Source of the DNA: Protonemura montana
Lineage: Eukaryota; Arthropoda; Insecta; Plecoptera; Nemouridae
Length of the DNA: 64,000 bases
NCBI GenBank assembly: GCA_947568835.1
Contig: OX387610.1
Span: 13,249,001-13,313,000 of the forward strand
Reading direction: 5' to 3'
Shown here: one piece after another, positions 45,621 through 60,000 of the stretch
Layout: every line of letters starts with the position of its first letter
Position numbering within the stretch: the stretch's first letter is position 1
Made by a program: the position numbers and the translations under genes
Notes under the pieces: model-generated
What the model was told of the DNA's origin: nothing
Database searches by the model: none
What the model saw: only the letters and a program-made list of their open reading frames with translations

Positions 45621-48061
45621 TTACATTCTCTCGTCTGTCATATCAAGGAATTGTGCATACACATCTCTAGAGCATTCACCTTTGCTGTTGAACACAAACT
45701 TGTAGTAACTGCCATCTGCACAGATTACTGAAAAAGAAATAATTGGAAAAAGATAAGAAATAGAAAATGAGGTGTGAAAAACTGTGAAATGTTTAAAAAT
45801 GTTTCAACTAAGCATGGCGATTTAGGGAGAGCCAATTTGCCTTGCATTCAGAAGGAACCTCTGATTCGGTAATTTTCCATTTCCATTGAAATATTGGAAT
45901 GGTTTTTCCTTGCAAGTTTATAGTTCTATGGCTATAACATAAGTTTATAGTTCTCCCTGAAACTGTTGAAGCCTGAACGTGATGGTTTGAGTTTAGGATA
46001 ACAACTTATTGAAATTGACAGTACCTACTCTCTTGTAAATAATTTAGAAACGTACATTAAACTACGTTAGCTTTATTCATTTTCAGTCAAAGAATGACCA
46101 AGTAACTTGCTTGGTGATTTTAATGTAATATTACCAGCGACGGTAATACCAAACTGTTGGTAATACCAATAAGGTCATTAGCAATCACAATAATAAGGGA
46201 ATATTACTACTTTGTTTATCTATATTGCATTGCAATGACTGGGTAACGTACCTATGACTGAGTTGTTGTCTGCACCGAAGGCACACATGCACTGGGGTCC
46301 TCCTGGAACTTGGAACTTGCAAAAGCTCCAACTCGAGCTAAAGTACTTGGGCAGGAACGTCGCGGAGGCCAGGCTGAAAAAAACTGGCAAGGTAAGTACT
46401 TCAAGCAAATCAGCCTCCAGGTGGCAAAATGATTGAAATGATCAATCCATGTACATGTTTAAATCTGGAGACCATTTTCTAATAGAATGTCATACAATCC
46501 AAGGCCCTCTTACCTGTAACTTGCGATATAGGAACAAAATTGTTTAAAGAACCATGTCTGGGTGGCCAAAATTTCAACTCAAGCGGAAAAGAAGCTTCAT
46601 CAATGAAGACTATAGGTGTGTTTTATAAAAATATTTTGGCTAGGTTCCCTGTGAGCTTGTTTAGACATAAATTTGCTCCACATATTTATTCTGAGTGATT
46701 CAAAAGTGCTTGCTGATAATTGATTTGCACTATCCAAAAACCACTGAATAGTTCTTTTCGAAATATTAACAAACAAAACCCAAACACACCCAGTTGACCT
46801 AAGCAGTTGGAATTAAGTTTTAGAATATTTCACATACCTGGATTGTTTGTTAAGCTTGTGGTCTTCTACAGAAAAGACATGAATAGTTCCATGGTCTGAG
46901 GAAACGCACAGCCACGTTGAATCGTGATTGAAGTTTATGCTGAAAAATTAAAAATCTGATTGATCAGCACAAATTCTATAAAAATAAAAGATATTTGGTG
47001 TTCAAATTGAGATCCCTTGCACCTACCAATATATATGAGCTGCATTTGCTCCTCTCCGCAGCTCGTTAATCATGGATCCCGTGGCAGTGTCGAATACTCT
47101 GATGAGAGTTCCTTTCTCCGAAGCAGTTGCCAGTCGGGTCCCTTGCAAATTGAGAGTGATACAGCTGAGGGGTGCTTCGTGAGCTATTATGTCGAGAGGT
47201 GCTCGTTCTGTGTTTGCCAAATCCACGACCTGAACGTGACCTGACTTTCGCCCAGGGAAAGCCAGCAGAGAATTGTTGCTGTTTGGACATAGCACACACA
47301 GTCCTAAAAAAATAAGGGTGTAGTTAAGTAAAAGATATTTTTGTGGCTATCACAGTATCTTTTAATAAAATTCATTCTTAGTTTTTACAATATTCATGAT
47401 CATAATTAGTTACCTTTGGGGTTTGGGTTTGTTTCAAACACATGTAGTTGTTGTGGTGTCTGTGTAAATGTGTAAACTTTGATGACACCTTCTAGAACTA
47501 CAACAATTCGGTCTCTTCTTAGTCGCACACCTCGAACAGGTGCATTGAAATCTAGCGCAATCACTGTTGTCTTCTTAAGGTCGTCCCAAACCATCACTGA
47601 AAGTCCAGAAAATTTAGGTTATGCACCGGGGGACATTTAATTTTTACGCCACAGATTAGGTAATGAAAAATACCTCTGTTTGGTGGGTACATAGGATGTG
47701 TACCTCCTCCGACCAATGCAAGATAGTTGCAGCGAAACAACATTTCAACATAACTAAGGCCTCCTTCCGTGAAGTCTTGCCTTTCTTTCTCTTTTAATGG
47801 ATCACAATTGTAAACACGAAATCCATTTTCCATTCCACACGCGAAACATCCTGAAATCATAGAATTTGGGATAACCAAATCATCTTCAGTAAATGCTGAA
47901 GTATTGTAGGATATTTGACAGGCATTCTAAATAAGAAACAGGTTATGAAACTAAGGTTAACCAAATGTCAAGATTACAATTCTGTTTCATTTACCTTGGT
48001 CTTGATTGAACCCCGCGTATAACAAACCATTGCCATGCGTATTTGATATACCCAAATTCAT
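45621..48061 (-). CDS. WDR45B: WIPI3/WDR45B-type PROPPIN (WD-repeat autophagy protein), complete
   Basis: Seven exons, all with GT-AG borders, join into 344 codons, the length I recall for human WIPI3: 48061-47995, 47850-47674, 47596-47414, 47303-47027, 46939-46838, 46373-46252 and 45727-45621 (stop TAA at 45623-45621). The N-terminus [20 protein letters not shown] and the end [14 protein letters not shown] follow the human protein closely. So do [40 protein letters not shown] and [13 protein letters not shown]. The LRRG motif that binds PI3P and PI(3,5)P2 lies at residues 224-227. The fold is a seven-bladed beta-propeller that binds phosphoinositide-marked membranes during autophagosome and phagophore formation, with ATG2. 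The family (WIPI3/WIPI4 branch) is secure, and identity with the WIPI3 side rests on the motif matches named here. Introns are short (about 80-530 bases), in contrast to the repeat-filled introns of its neighbours. Confidence 0.95.
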
Positions 48062-48265
48062 GATGAATACCGTTTATTAAAACAAAATCACAATAGAGGA
48101 TATAAATACATTAAAAACAACGCAACTGTCACACCGTCTGTTAAAAATGTGTGTTGGCTTTCAATCTCTCAAGGGCAATTCGGTAATGGCGGGAGCCTCT
48201 TGAACCAGAAGTTGTACGTGGGCGATTTGGTGGTGCACGCCAACTCTATCTGGAGCAAACAGGAA
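48062..48265 (-). promoter_or_regulatory. Upstream region of the WIPI3 gene
   Basis: The WIPI3 ATG at 48061-48059 is preceded on the minus strand by GTATTCATC. The roughly 200 bases upstream include a more GC-rich stretch (48180-48260). No TATA box or upstream exon is convincing, so the promoter is placed here by position only. Confidence 0.3.
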
Positions 48266-51035
48266 ATATGCAGGTTATTGAAACCTTTAAAAGTTTCAGG
48301 AAGTCGAATGAAGCGTATATTTTGAAGGGAAGTTTAATGAAGGAGACAAACAATAAATAAATATGGCAGTAGCAAAGACAATAGGAAGATTACGGCTTCA
48401 CAAGGATGCGTTGCATGGACTTGAACAAAGCTTTAATTAAAAAGCTACAGAGCTTGTATGCTTTACTTTTTTTATTTAGTTAAAATATTAAAAATATTGT
48501 TTTAATATTTTTGGCCTGAAGTGTTGTATATTTTCCCATTATGTATCTGCAATAAGCCATTAATGTATTGTTCAGTCGGTAAATGGACTATGGATGCCAA
48601 GAATGACACTAAAATACACACAGCATTTGGTCTAAATATATTATATATTTTTAATGTATACAATTTTATGTTAATACGTTTTTATCAACTGTATTTGATG
48701 ATAGTTTTTACTCTTTATCATACATCAAAAACAACCTTGATCGAGGGTAGATTCTCTTGCCAACTAGTCTTTAAAGGCTTGAATCAAAGCTTCGACTGAA
48801 CTGTTTGGCGCCACAAGAATAGACCATGCAGAGCACAAAAAACTCTCCTTAGCTTGTATCAAATCCTAACAATTACAAGATACAGTAATAAATATTATAC
48901 AAAAATTCATTAGTTCATTGATTAGTTGCCACCAGCATTTTTTTTTCATAGCACTCCTTCCTTATCCGATAATATACACTATAGAACTTTCAGGATAAAA
49001 ACCTCAAACAAAAAAACAGCTGACAAAGACTTTTAACCTTAGAACTTTAAGACAAGAGGGCTTTGTGTCAGCCATTTTTTGTTGGCAGTTTTGATCCTGA
49101 CAATACGGTATCTATATAAAACAATGTATACCATCGTCACATTTTAAATGTTTGCAATACAAATACATTTAGCGTAGAAATTATTTAACAATGTCGGGCC
49201 ATAGCGTGAATTCAGTGATGGAATTTAGGAGGCAGGCCGTGGGATTGAGCAGTGATTATTCTTAAGGGCGAAAAATTCTTAAAACGTTCATCAAAAATTT
49301 GGTTCAAAAGCATCGTAAAGTGAGTAAATACGTTATTCATACATATCACTAATCAACTAAGATAAGAACCTATATCCAGAAAGTATATCAACGCGTCACA
49401 ATTTTCGAAAAAAATTACAATCTATAGTCGTCCATCTACACCAGAAAATCTAGATTAATCAGCCGATTATAATCAATAAATTTACACACTATACCAACAA
49501 TAAAGGTGAATATGTGAAATGCAAAGTCGTGGCCATAAATGGTTGGACTGAATAATTTCAGGCGAGCTTGCCAAGATAGTAGATCAACAAAATCCATGCG
49601 TTTAATAGTGAATTAACGCGCAAACCACGGACGTTTTTCTCAATCTAGCACCGCGCAGCTATAAACTAGATTAGGCAGGCATATCCCTTCTCGTTTCATT
49701 AAAATAACCTGTCACATCCTCAAAGCTTCGTCCACCTAGCACGCTCCACAAACGTTTTTCGAAGTGAATACGATTAAAACGACAAAAACACTCTTTTTCA
49801 GAACAGCAGCCGTCACAAAAAACCGTAACAAATCACCGGGTCTTAACAGAAAGAAAGAAACAACTAGCTGACAGCCGCCGATAATTGACCGTGTATTGCA
49901 AAGTCTCGTAGATTCACGGCGGGAGATGCCAATGCGACGGAAACGTTGCACGATTTAAAGCAGGTACCAACTGTCAGGCACGCACTCGTACGTTCCCTGT
50001 TTTAATCTCACCGATTGCGGTTTCAAGGCATTTCAGGAACGTTCGAGTCGAGCAATTTCATTCAAATTCTATAATCGCATCCGTTGCAATCCAGCTCATT
50101 GGTAAAACTAGGCAGTTTTTTGATTTTAAATCTAATTTCTTTGCTATTCATGCTCAGTTTGGAGTTGATTAGTAAAGCAAAGACAATACCGTGTATCTTT
50201 TAGCAACCCCCGTCCCCTTTATCCACGTCGGAGACTAACTTTCGGTTGTTGTCTGACTACTTTTTAGCATTTACTTTGCAAATATCTGATTGTCAATCGA
50301 TGAGTGGACTGACATAAATTCAAATGGCAGACCATTAAACCAAAACACTCACATGCAAGAACTTTATCTCATAACAAGTTTATAACTCCCATATAACCAA
50401 CCTCTCAACTTACGTATAACCAACGTCTAACTCAAAACCTTTGTGTTATCCACTTTTAATCTCATTTAGGTTCCTGCAACTAAAGATCAAACAATGTATC
50501 GCTGCCAAGCTAATCTGAATGCAATTGTTGGTCAATTCTTTGAAGTTATGGCATTAGATTTATTCTGTTTTTTTATTGGACAGTGGGTTGTCCAAGTTTG
50601 TTTGAGCAGTGAAAAGAAACCATACCGTCTATCTTTGAATAAAGATACTGCCCCAAAGACATCTTGAGCCATTTTTGCCAAAAAAGCTGATGGAAACAGA
50701 GGACTTTGGTAAAGTACCTTCTCTTTTGCAATAGACAGCGGTGTTTACCACCAGAAAAATTGGCCGTCTCACAGCCTTCTGGCAGCATTTACCCATAAGA
50801 GCTCGTAAGCTAATGTCAGATATTTTTCCAGTAGTTTCAACCTTCAAAATACTACACGGTCCAGCAGCAAATCCTCTCCATCTAATCAACTGCGTCTGAT
50901 TTTAACCTCAAAGGCAACTAACTTCCGTTTCCGTCGATTCGACATCTCTACCCGAGCATACGTTTCGAGTATAGCGTGGACGGAGCTTAAGAGTTTGTTC
51001 TAGACAGTCGACGCTAACCTACGGGAGTGGCGGTT
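48266..51035. other. Intergenic between WIPI3 promoter and epsin 3' end
   Basis: No gene recognised. The part next to 51036 should hold the epsin 3' UTR. Minus-strand AATAAA candidates are sparse: TTTATT on plus occurs at about 50560 and 50573. I could not settle the polyadenylation site. Confidence 0.5.
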
Positions 51036-54000
51036 TTACGAGAGGAACGGATTGGCCTGGGTTGCCGCGAACGGCTGTCGTATCTCGTTCATCGAAGGTC
51101 GGACGGCGGCGGCGGCCGCTTGCTGCTGCTGGAACAGGTTCGGCTGGACGGCGACCCCGACGCCCGCGAACGGGTTGGCAGTCGCCAGCGACATCGCAGG
51201 GACTGCGAGAGAAACGGGAGGTTGTTTCTTGTTAACAGAAATTCATAGTAAAATTCATAATAATACTTCCTGTGATGCTCCTCTATCGGTTTATCAAACT
51301 CTTATACCGTTAAATGAGGAACGGCGCTTGCTTGACAACTTAATACTGTTTTTCGTAGAAAAACTGTAAAACAATTTGAGAAAATTACTCCAAACATGTG
51401 TAGAACGGTCAATATGTGAAATCTTATTTAAATTGCAAACGCTTGCAATGCGCGGGGTATTTTTATTATTATATAACCGTCTCAAAAATTGATGCCCAAA
51501 CCGGGACTCCACCTGTCGCTGGTATTAATATACTTTCTAATAATAAAAAAAATATGCCAATAACGTCTGAAAGATGGTCATCCGTTTGAGCTGCCACAAT
51601 GACACAGTCAATTACATTTTTTAGTTTATAAAATGCAATGCCACATAAATCTGGATTATCTTTTATCGATTCCATGAAAAATCTCGACTAATAAGACGCC
51701 TTGTCTTGATAAGACTACGTACGTTGCGGCTGCGGCTGAACGGGCTTTGAGCTCGCGGTGACCAAGTTGTCGAGGTTCACGAGCGCCGAGTTCTCGCCGA
51801 GGAAACTGTGCGGCGTTTTCTTGGAATCCACCTTCGTTTCCAGCGCGTCGCCAAGGAGATTGAAGTCGAACGGGTCCAATCCTTGGAGGCCGCCTGTCCC
51901 AACACCGATCATAGGAAGGTGTTAATGTTACATACATTCAGACATATTGAAAACGTACTTGAATTATAGTTTGTGTCTATACTGTTTGGGCAACTGGTCC
52001 TGCAGCACTGGTCTATTGGCGTCAGTGAACGGGAGGGTGTTGATGAGTACCATGGTGTACCTTGCCCTGCCTTGATGGTGAAACCCAGTATCACCATTTA
52101 TACTAATCCCTTTGAAGAGCACATTGGAAGGACAGTATATCTAAAAGCATGTAAACAGGATTCCTCCACAAATCCATGCTGTCGAGAGGTTGATAAGCAA
52201 GACGAGTGAAGTTGCTGTACTAACTTTCATCCCTCCAACCTCTCTCCCGAACAGAACTGGTCATGTGTATGATGGTCACCCATCGAATACCTGACCCAGC
52301 GCAGTGTTACTTAACTTTCATCCCTCCAACCTCTCTCCCAAACAAAACTGGTCATGTGTATGATGGTCACCCATCCAATACCTGACTCAGCGCAGTGTTG
52401 CTTAACTTTCATCCCTCCAACCTCTCTTCCAAACAGAACTGGTTGTATGTATGATGGTCACCCATCGAATACCTGACCCAGCGCAGTGTTACTTAACTTT
52501 CATCCCTCCAACCTCTCTCCCAAACAGAACTGGTCGTATGTATGATGGTCACCCATCCAATACCTGACCCAGCGCAGTGTTGCTTAACTTTGGTGACCCT
52601 ACAACGACCGGTGTTTCAAACAAGCCAAACAATTTTGTAGTACAGCACAGAAAGATTTTTTTTAAATCTCAATAAAAAACAGCAACAAAAACTGAAAGCA
52701 TTCGTTTCAGTACTACTACGTCTCAACCGAAGATTGCTCATTACATAGAAAAACATTAAAATAATTAACCTCTTTCCCCCCTCCATCTTCCTTCTATCAT
52801 CGTTCCTGTGGGTTCATTCTAAAATGGTGCCAGCAACTTTGAAAATGCAGCTATATGTCAATCGCAAACAATCATTTAATGCTATTATCTCTCTATTGAA
52901 CGATCCCGATCTCACAAGCAAACAAACTACAAAATAAGGTGGTTGACCTTGGTAGCAAATCTGCGAAATGATCTCACGATGAAGAATTTTGCAATGACAA
53001 ACGAGAGGATGACAGAAAATAGGCTCAAGTATAATTGTAACGTGACCTTAGGTTTTGCTCTGGTAAATTCACTTGCACGACTAAAAAATACCTTCGTCGG
53101 TGTTTTGTCGGCGTTGGCTGGACGCCCAGGCATTCAGGACTGCCGACAAATTTGTTAATTAAGGTCCTTTTTACCTGACCTTGCCGTGAACTGAATACCA
53201 TCAGTCTACGGCTTTGAACCACTTCGACATTCCGAGCAAAATTGATCAAAATTTCAGTAAAAATGTATTGAAAATATTAAAATATATCCAAGAAGTTTGA
53301 TCGGGAGTGTCGAATGTAATTTAATGATAAAGGTCTCATAACTCTAGATGAAGGTTATATACCGAAATAACTTCATTTGTTTTGACAGACATAGGGCAGC
53401 GGAGATTAGAAGATAGCTTATATGTCTAGCAATTCACTCCAAAGTGGAGCAGTTTTTAATCGCAAAAAAAGGCCCCCAGAGTAAACTGCCCCTTGTCAGA
53501 ATAGTGAAAGGTTTTAGCGTTGATCGTTTTAGCGACTTATTACTAAAAATGATTAACATTTTCCATTTATTAGCTTCTAATCTGTTAACATTTAAATCCA
53601 CTTACACGTCGTTACAACATGATAACTAGCTGGCACGTTACCAATTGGAATTCAAATCATAAATAAATAATGATTTAAAACGCTAGTCTTTTAGGTCGAT
53701 GAACCGACCATTCACCTGGCTTGTGTTTGGTGTTGTGCACAAAAACAACTCCGCTAACCGGTCTCTTATCTTGCTAATCAGGAGGCCTAGACGGCATGTT
53801 ACTGGCTTCGTGTTATGATAGAGCAAACAGAGGAACAAAAGATAACCAACGCTTGTATCTAACGTTCTGTTTGTTGTGAAACGTCATTTTCTCTATGAAG
53901 ATAACAGACAAGAGTACGTGGCAAACAATTAAAAAACAATTTTGATTACCAGATAAGTGATCTCTTGTCTGATATGAAGTCTGAGAGATTTAAATTAAAT

Positions 54001-57000
54001 GAATGTTGATACTACGACGTTTATTCAAGTCCATAAATAGAGCCAAAGCGTTGACAAAAACTATTTGAACTGAGGTTTCAATGCTCAGTGAAGAACAACT
54101 AAATTTTCCAGTAGGGAAATTATTCAAATGAGAAAAATGCCATAGCCTGTTTTTTATTCAATGTGTTATTTGTAATTTATTTGACTGATTTTACAAAATT
54201 TGTAACTAAATTATTTGATTTATCTTATGCTTAGAATTATATTCTGTTTACATCCATTAATTCGGGGTGAACTACGCTATGTTTCGACAACATGCCCTGA
54301 TGCACTGGTCTAATGGCAGAAGTGAACGAGTGGGTGATGATGAGGATAAACATTACCTTAACTAGAAGGGAAGAGAAGTTCCTTTGTGCGGTAGCCTACT
54401 CCTGTCAAAGAGCACCGAGGGGAAAATCTGCTTTTTTTATTCTTAGCAATTCGAACTTTAGACTCTTCTTTCTTAGCATCCAGAACTATAAACTGTGAAG
54501 ATCTATCTATTATAAATACTTTTCTAAACCAAGAAGAAGCCACTGCCTCACTTCGTAAACTTTACTTTACTGCTAGCAGTACCCGCTGCCTGACGGCCGC
54601 TGTTGGTATTGAGGGAGCATTTTGGTTTAGAAATATTTCGAGTTTTGTCAGATGCTCTTTCCAAAGCCTCTAATGGGACCACAACCAAAATTACTCAACC
54701 AAACTCAAAGAACTCAAACCTCAAAATCAACGCACAAAACGCGAGCGATCTCCGTACTCACCGTGGTTGTTATTGACGTTGTTGACGTTGTTTGCCGGTC
54801 GCTCCCGGTTGGTGATGACGTCGAACTCGTCAAGGTCGCCAGGACTGACGGACTGGTCTGTGGTCGGGGACCAAGGATCCTGACGCGGTCGCCAAGGGTC
54901 GTTGACCGGCGGCAGCGCCGAGGCTTGGGCCGACGCCCACGGGTCCACGGGGGGTGGCGACGATGACGTCGGGCTGCTCCACACGTCTTGCGGCTAAGGA
55001 AACGTTGACGGGACATTTTATTAATTGAATCGGCTCCCTACAAATTGTACATAGTACCTACTGGTGACAGTACAGATTTCCTTAATCTGCTTTTCAACTT
55101 AACATTGTTTAAAAATATTTTGATGTCTTCATTTATGAAATTTTCTTTGATGGAGTTCCATTCCTTGATGGTTTGTATTAGGAAAGAGATTTTTTTTTAC
55201 TTTTATGTGGTCTTTTTACAAATATCTTTCTAGAGTTCAAGTTATATTGATTGATTGAATCATTTTTTGTGTTTAACGACGCACTGTTTTGACATCTGGC
55301 CATGCGGCGCTGGTCAAATGGCGTCGGTGAATGAGTGGATGATGATGAGGATGATGATGATGAACCTAACCTAGCCTAGAGGTGCTGACACGTAGTCTAC
55401 TCCTGTTGAGACCACTGGCTTAACGTCCCTTGCAAAGAATGGCAAGATGCGAACAAAAGAATTGTGAAATTTTATTTAAATTGCAAATACCTGTAAGGGA
55501 CAGAATATTTTAAGTCCCTAACAACCTAGTTTATATATATATATCTTTTTTATGCATTTCACTTTATTATTTTTCCTTTGTAATAGCTTGCAATCAGCCA
55601 GCAACCAAGAGGATTGCGAACATAGATTAGCGATTAATAATAACTTCAAAAGCAATTACAATGTTACTGTACAAACATGTCAGTTAATATTTTACATTCA
55701 AATATTTAGCCACACGTAGAGCAGCAAATATTCTTAGTATTAGACAATTAGGTTCAACACCACTAGTTCCTGGAAACGAGAAGGGTGATACATTGATTAG
55801 TCATCCATGAGTCATGGCTTGCCATACTGCTAACACTCAATCTTGCGTCAACATTAGGTTAAGTTGTAGTCAACTTGATAATCAAAGAACTTCTCTGGGA
55901 ACCATCGTACTTTGTTAAAGCAACAAAACACGTTTGTCAGATCTGTGAAATCTGATTTTAAATTGCAAACGCTTGCAACGCGTGGGGTATTTTCTTATTA
56001 GGAACACTACTACCATTGAGTGTGTAGGTTATAGGTAGAGTTTCAACGTCAATGTTACAGTCTCTGCGTGAAAGATGGCCGCCAAATGACTACCTTACCG
56101 ACAAAAATGCAGAGTACCGGAACATCAAGTTAAGTGGAGCAATTGTCGTATGAAATTTAATTTTGATACTTCTCGTAGGTCAACTCGCTTTTGAGACTTT
56201 TCATGCTTAAAATATCTCCATCAATGTTTACTTCAACGATTGATATACACATAACGATATTCAAAAGCGAGTAACCTACGAGAAATATCGAAATTAAATT
56301 TCATGCGACAGTGGCTCAACCTACCGGGGTCTTCCGGTACTCTGCATTTTTGACGGTTAAGTAGTCATTTGGCGGCCATCTTTCACGCAGAGACTGTAAC
56401 ATTGACGTTCTGTCTCTACCTATAACCTGTCCACTCAACGCTACTACCCTCTTAAAAATTGATAGTTGATAATTGGAAGTAAAGTTTTTAATAATAAAAA
56501 AGTGAGTTGGATCTACTCATTGGCGCAGTACAGTACGTTATTCGATTGGGGACAGGCGAGGGTGTTTTCAGTATATTTGAAGCTTTTAGGAGCGGGCAAT
56601 AGTTAATGTTAAACGTAGCGGTTTTACGCAGGGCATTCATTCCCACAATCTTTCAGCGACGATGGTCTGTAATCGGCCAGATGTAACCCATTTGCAAGAA
56701 ATTTACAACCAAATCACATCGATCGCTTGATTTACGAACCACCGAAACCAAAACGATGTTTGCTAACAAATATATTCGCAAGTCTAGCATCGGTTAAGCA
56801 TCTCGTTAGGCCAAACATTAACATCGAGCTACGAGGGTCGTTACCACAGCTTACCGAATCCCAGCACGAGAAAAACACGTCCAGCGTCTGAAGCCGGCAC
56901 AAACAAAACGAGTCAGAAACGAAAACCAAACGTCCCTAAGTTGCATGAAGTCACGATTCCGTTCGTGGTTCCATCTTTGTTAAACATGGTTAGTCTACGA

Positions 57001-60000
57001 GGAACGGCAGCGAATTGCCCAATGCGGCCGGTTATTTACGGTTAAAGCATTTCACCGCCATCCGAATAATGGCTGGAACATCTCGCCGTAAATCCTGCAA
57101 GCCTCGGTTCACCAACCAACAAATCCTGACCCTCACTTGCACTTTAAGACAGATAGCAAGCACCCGGTCGTTCAATCCCACCCCGACCTCTTCCCCCTCA
57201 ACTCCGCTACCCACTCCCACGCAACCAGAAATAGGAATGATATTCGAACTATTCCCCACTTTCACTCACTCTTGACATACAGCCCACTTTACCTATGCAC
57301 CAAAATTTATAACCATCTTCCAACACAAATAGTAACAGCCTGCAGAAATTCAATCTTCGACTCCAGCCTCCAAAACTTCCTTATCCAAAATCCCTTCTAC
57401 TCCCGAGACGAATACCTATCCTCTACGACCAATCCCACATAGAACAACATATACTATTAATATAGCTACTCTCTCATTTCATAACTTTAATCATCAAACA
57501 GATGTACCTAGGCTAGACAACTGACGGAACCTATACGGTTATGCGTATTTGAACACAATGATAATAATTAAATAATAATCTTAAGGAGATTTCCCTATTT
57601 TTGTCGATACGGCAGTTAATGATTGTAAAGGCAGTTCAACGTTAGTGCCAAGACTCTGACTAAGTGTAAACCTAACGATCATACGACAGGTTATGCGGCG
57701 CACGCGTCTGTCCCTCACCTGCGGCCGATGCGGTGGAGACGCATGGTGTGCAGGCTGCGGCGCTGGGAAGCCCCAAGCGTCGACGGCAGATGCGTTGGGT
57801 GGGCCCAGGCTCATGTCCAGCAAGTCCATCATGTGACTCTGTTTCTCAGGCACCGGCGGCAGGTGCTGTCTGCAACGTAAAGGTTTACTTTTAATCTTCG
57901 AGGCTTTGAACTCAAATATCAAGCAAATTAATTTGTTTTCTTGCGTAGGATACTACAGAAAGCTAGCCACGATTGTTTGCCCCGAAATTGCTGACAAGTT
58001 TCCAACAAAGACAACTTGCCAAAAAGTTAAAATTGATTTATTTATTGATTTCTAGCTTAGGTACAAGTATTCCGGTGGTTAGTGCTAGTAGGCAATCTGG
58101 CCTATGCTAGTTCCTAGGTCTAAGGTGTATTTTTATTTATTTATTTATCGATTTTCTAGCTTAGGTACAAGTATATTGGTGGTTAGTGCTAGTAGGCAAT
58201 CTGGCGGTTATAGTGTTGTTAATAATAAAAGACATTGTGACATGTTGCAAATTTCCCTAGATTGGTCTAGAATTGTGATTTTTTTGTCCTCTAGAAAGAC
58301 GCATTTTGAAAAGCAATTGTATCGCTCCCGCGTCCTCACTTGAACTCTTGTTCGGACTGCGACAGCGCCAACTGTAGCCTCACGTCGTCGGAACGCCGCC
58401 GCTGCTCCTCTTGCTCCGCCTCTTCGCGCGACATCGCCAGCGCCAGCTGCAGTTGAAGCTCCTCCTCCCCGACCGTCTGCGGCCGTGCCGATTCTGAAAC
58501 GTGATCGCAATCTACGTCAGCGATAGCTTCACAATCGATAGCTGCATGAAGTTATGAACTATATAATAAGTGGATTGCATATATTACAAAAATAAATTTT
58601 GTAACTATGAAAAACCTCGGAAAATTGGCGTTTTTTCCTTTTTTCCAAACCCATAATTGGTTAGTTAGTAAAAAACGCCAATTTGTTTCAGGATTTTATT
58701 TCCGAAAATACAAAATACATACGTTTTTGAGTTATTGACTCTGATTATTTTATTTAGATGCATTTAGGAAGCTTGGACTTGGTAATTTTTATTATTTTTT
58801 GTGGTTCTCTTGTTATCGGAAAATTGTCAGGACTCTCTTACCCTTGTTAAAGTAACAGGTACAAGTTACGAAACGTTGTGAAATTTAGTTGTTCTTCACT
58901 TAGCATTCAAAACCCTGTTCAACTAGTTTTTGTAATAGGATTCAACAGCCGCTTAGAAACTGCGCGTCCCTCTACAAACCACGAAATGTCAAAGGAAAAC
59001 AAAGCATGGATTGTCATGTAGTGGAGAAGAGGAAAGAACGAGCGCAACTTTTTAAAAGTTAGCCAAATTGACGTACACCTTAATGCACTTATTGCAACCA
59101 GCTTTTTCAACTGCTGCGTTACTATTTCTCTCTTCCCGCTTACGTGCTTTTATCTCAGACGCTTGGCGTTATTCTTCTCTTGCCTTCGATCAATTGTGGC
59201 AGTAAGTTGAAAAGTTAAGCAACGGCAAAGTATTAATTTGTTTTTCAGCGTTTGAAAAATGCTTTGAGAGAATCAGGACGATCAAGAAATTAGCTAACAA
59301 GGCTATGTAGTCAGCCGATGCCTCAAGTTCATTGAAGTTAGTAAAATTTCATGATGGCCCGGCACTTACAGCATTTTGCACAAAGCTATGATGGCATTAT
59401 TCTAAACGGAATATCAATGATCAAAACAAGAAAGGAAATCTAAATCACTCACTGCACATGGTGATTGGAAAGAATAATGTAATATTATTTTGCTTTTGCA
59501 CCAAAATAGAAATCTATTTTGTATCAAATGGTCGTAATCTCCGTTACAAATGTAGATCGCTAACTATATACGTGGTCTGATAGTAAAAGTATATTTTAAA
59601 AGAGCTACATGCCCAACTCGGCATCTCCACAGCTATCAAAAGTGGAATCTACCTATGAACCACACATGCTTTATAGTTATTTTTGTTTTCATAGTCGGCA
59701 ACAAAAATGACCTGAGACAAATTTGCGTACAGCTAACAATACCCTGAAAGCCCGCAGAGGTTTCGTAGGCAGTGTTGCAATTTAACAAAAGTGCACAGTC
59801 ATTGTGTGGTGATTTAGACAGGTGTTGTTGCTGTCTGAATCAGGCAGGTATAAAGGGTTGAAGATGATAGCTGGTAAAAGTACATACCTCGGGATGATGG
59901 GTCAGCCTCTGATGAAGACCAGGAATCTTGGAATCCCTGCAACACACCAATTAAATCATCAGAACAAATGATGAAAAGAAAATGTAGTTTTCTTTGGATT

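Noticed and set aside
47017-47244. 75-codon plus-strand frame
   Set aside because: Antisense shadow of WIPI3 exon 4.
54652-55016. Plus-strand and alternative minus-strand frames of 100 codons or so
   Set aside because: They lie over the GC-rich epsin DPW exon; only the frame with spliced phase and DPW motifs is supported. The same applies to 51027-51369 and 61413-61601.
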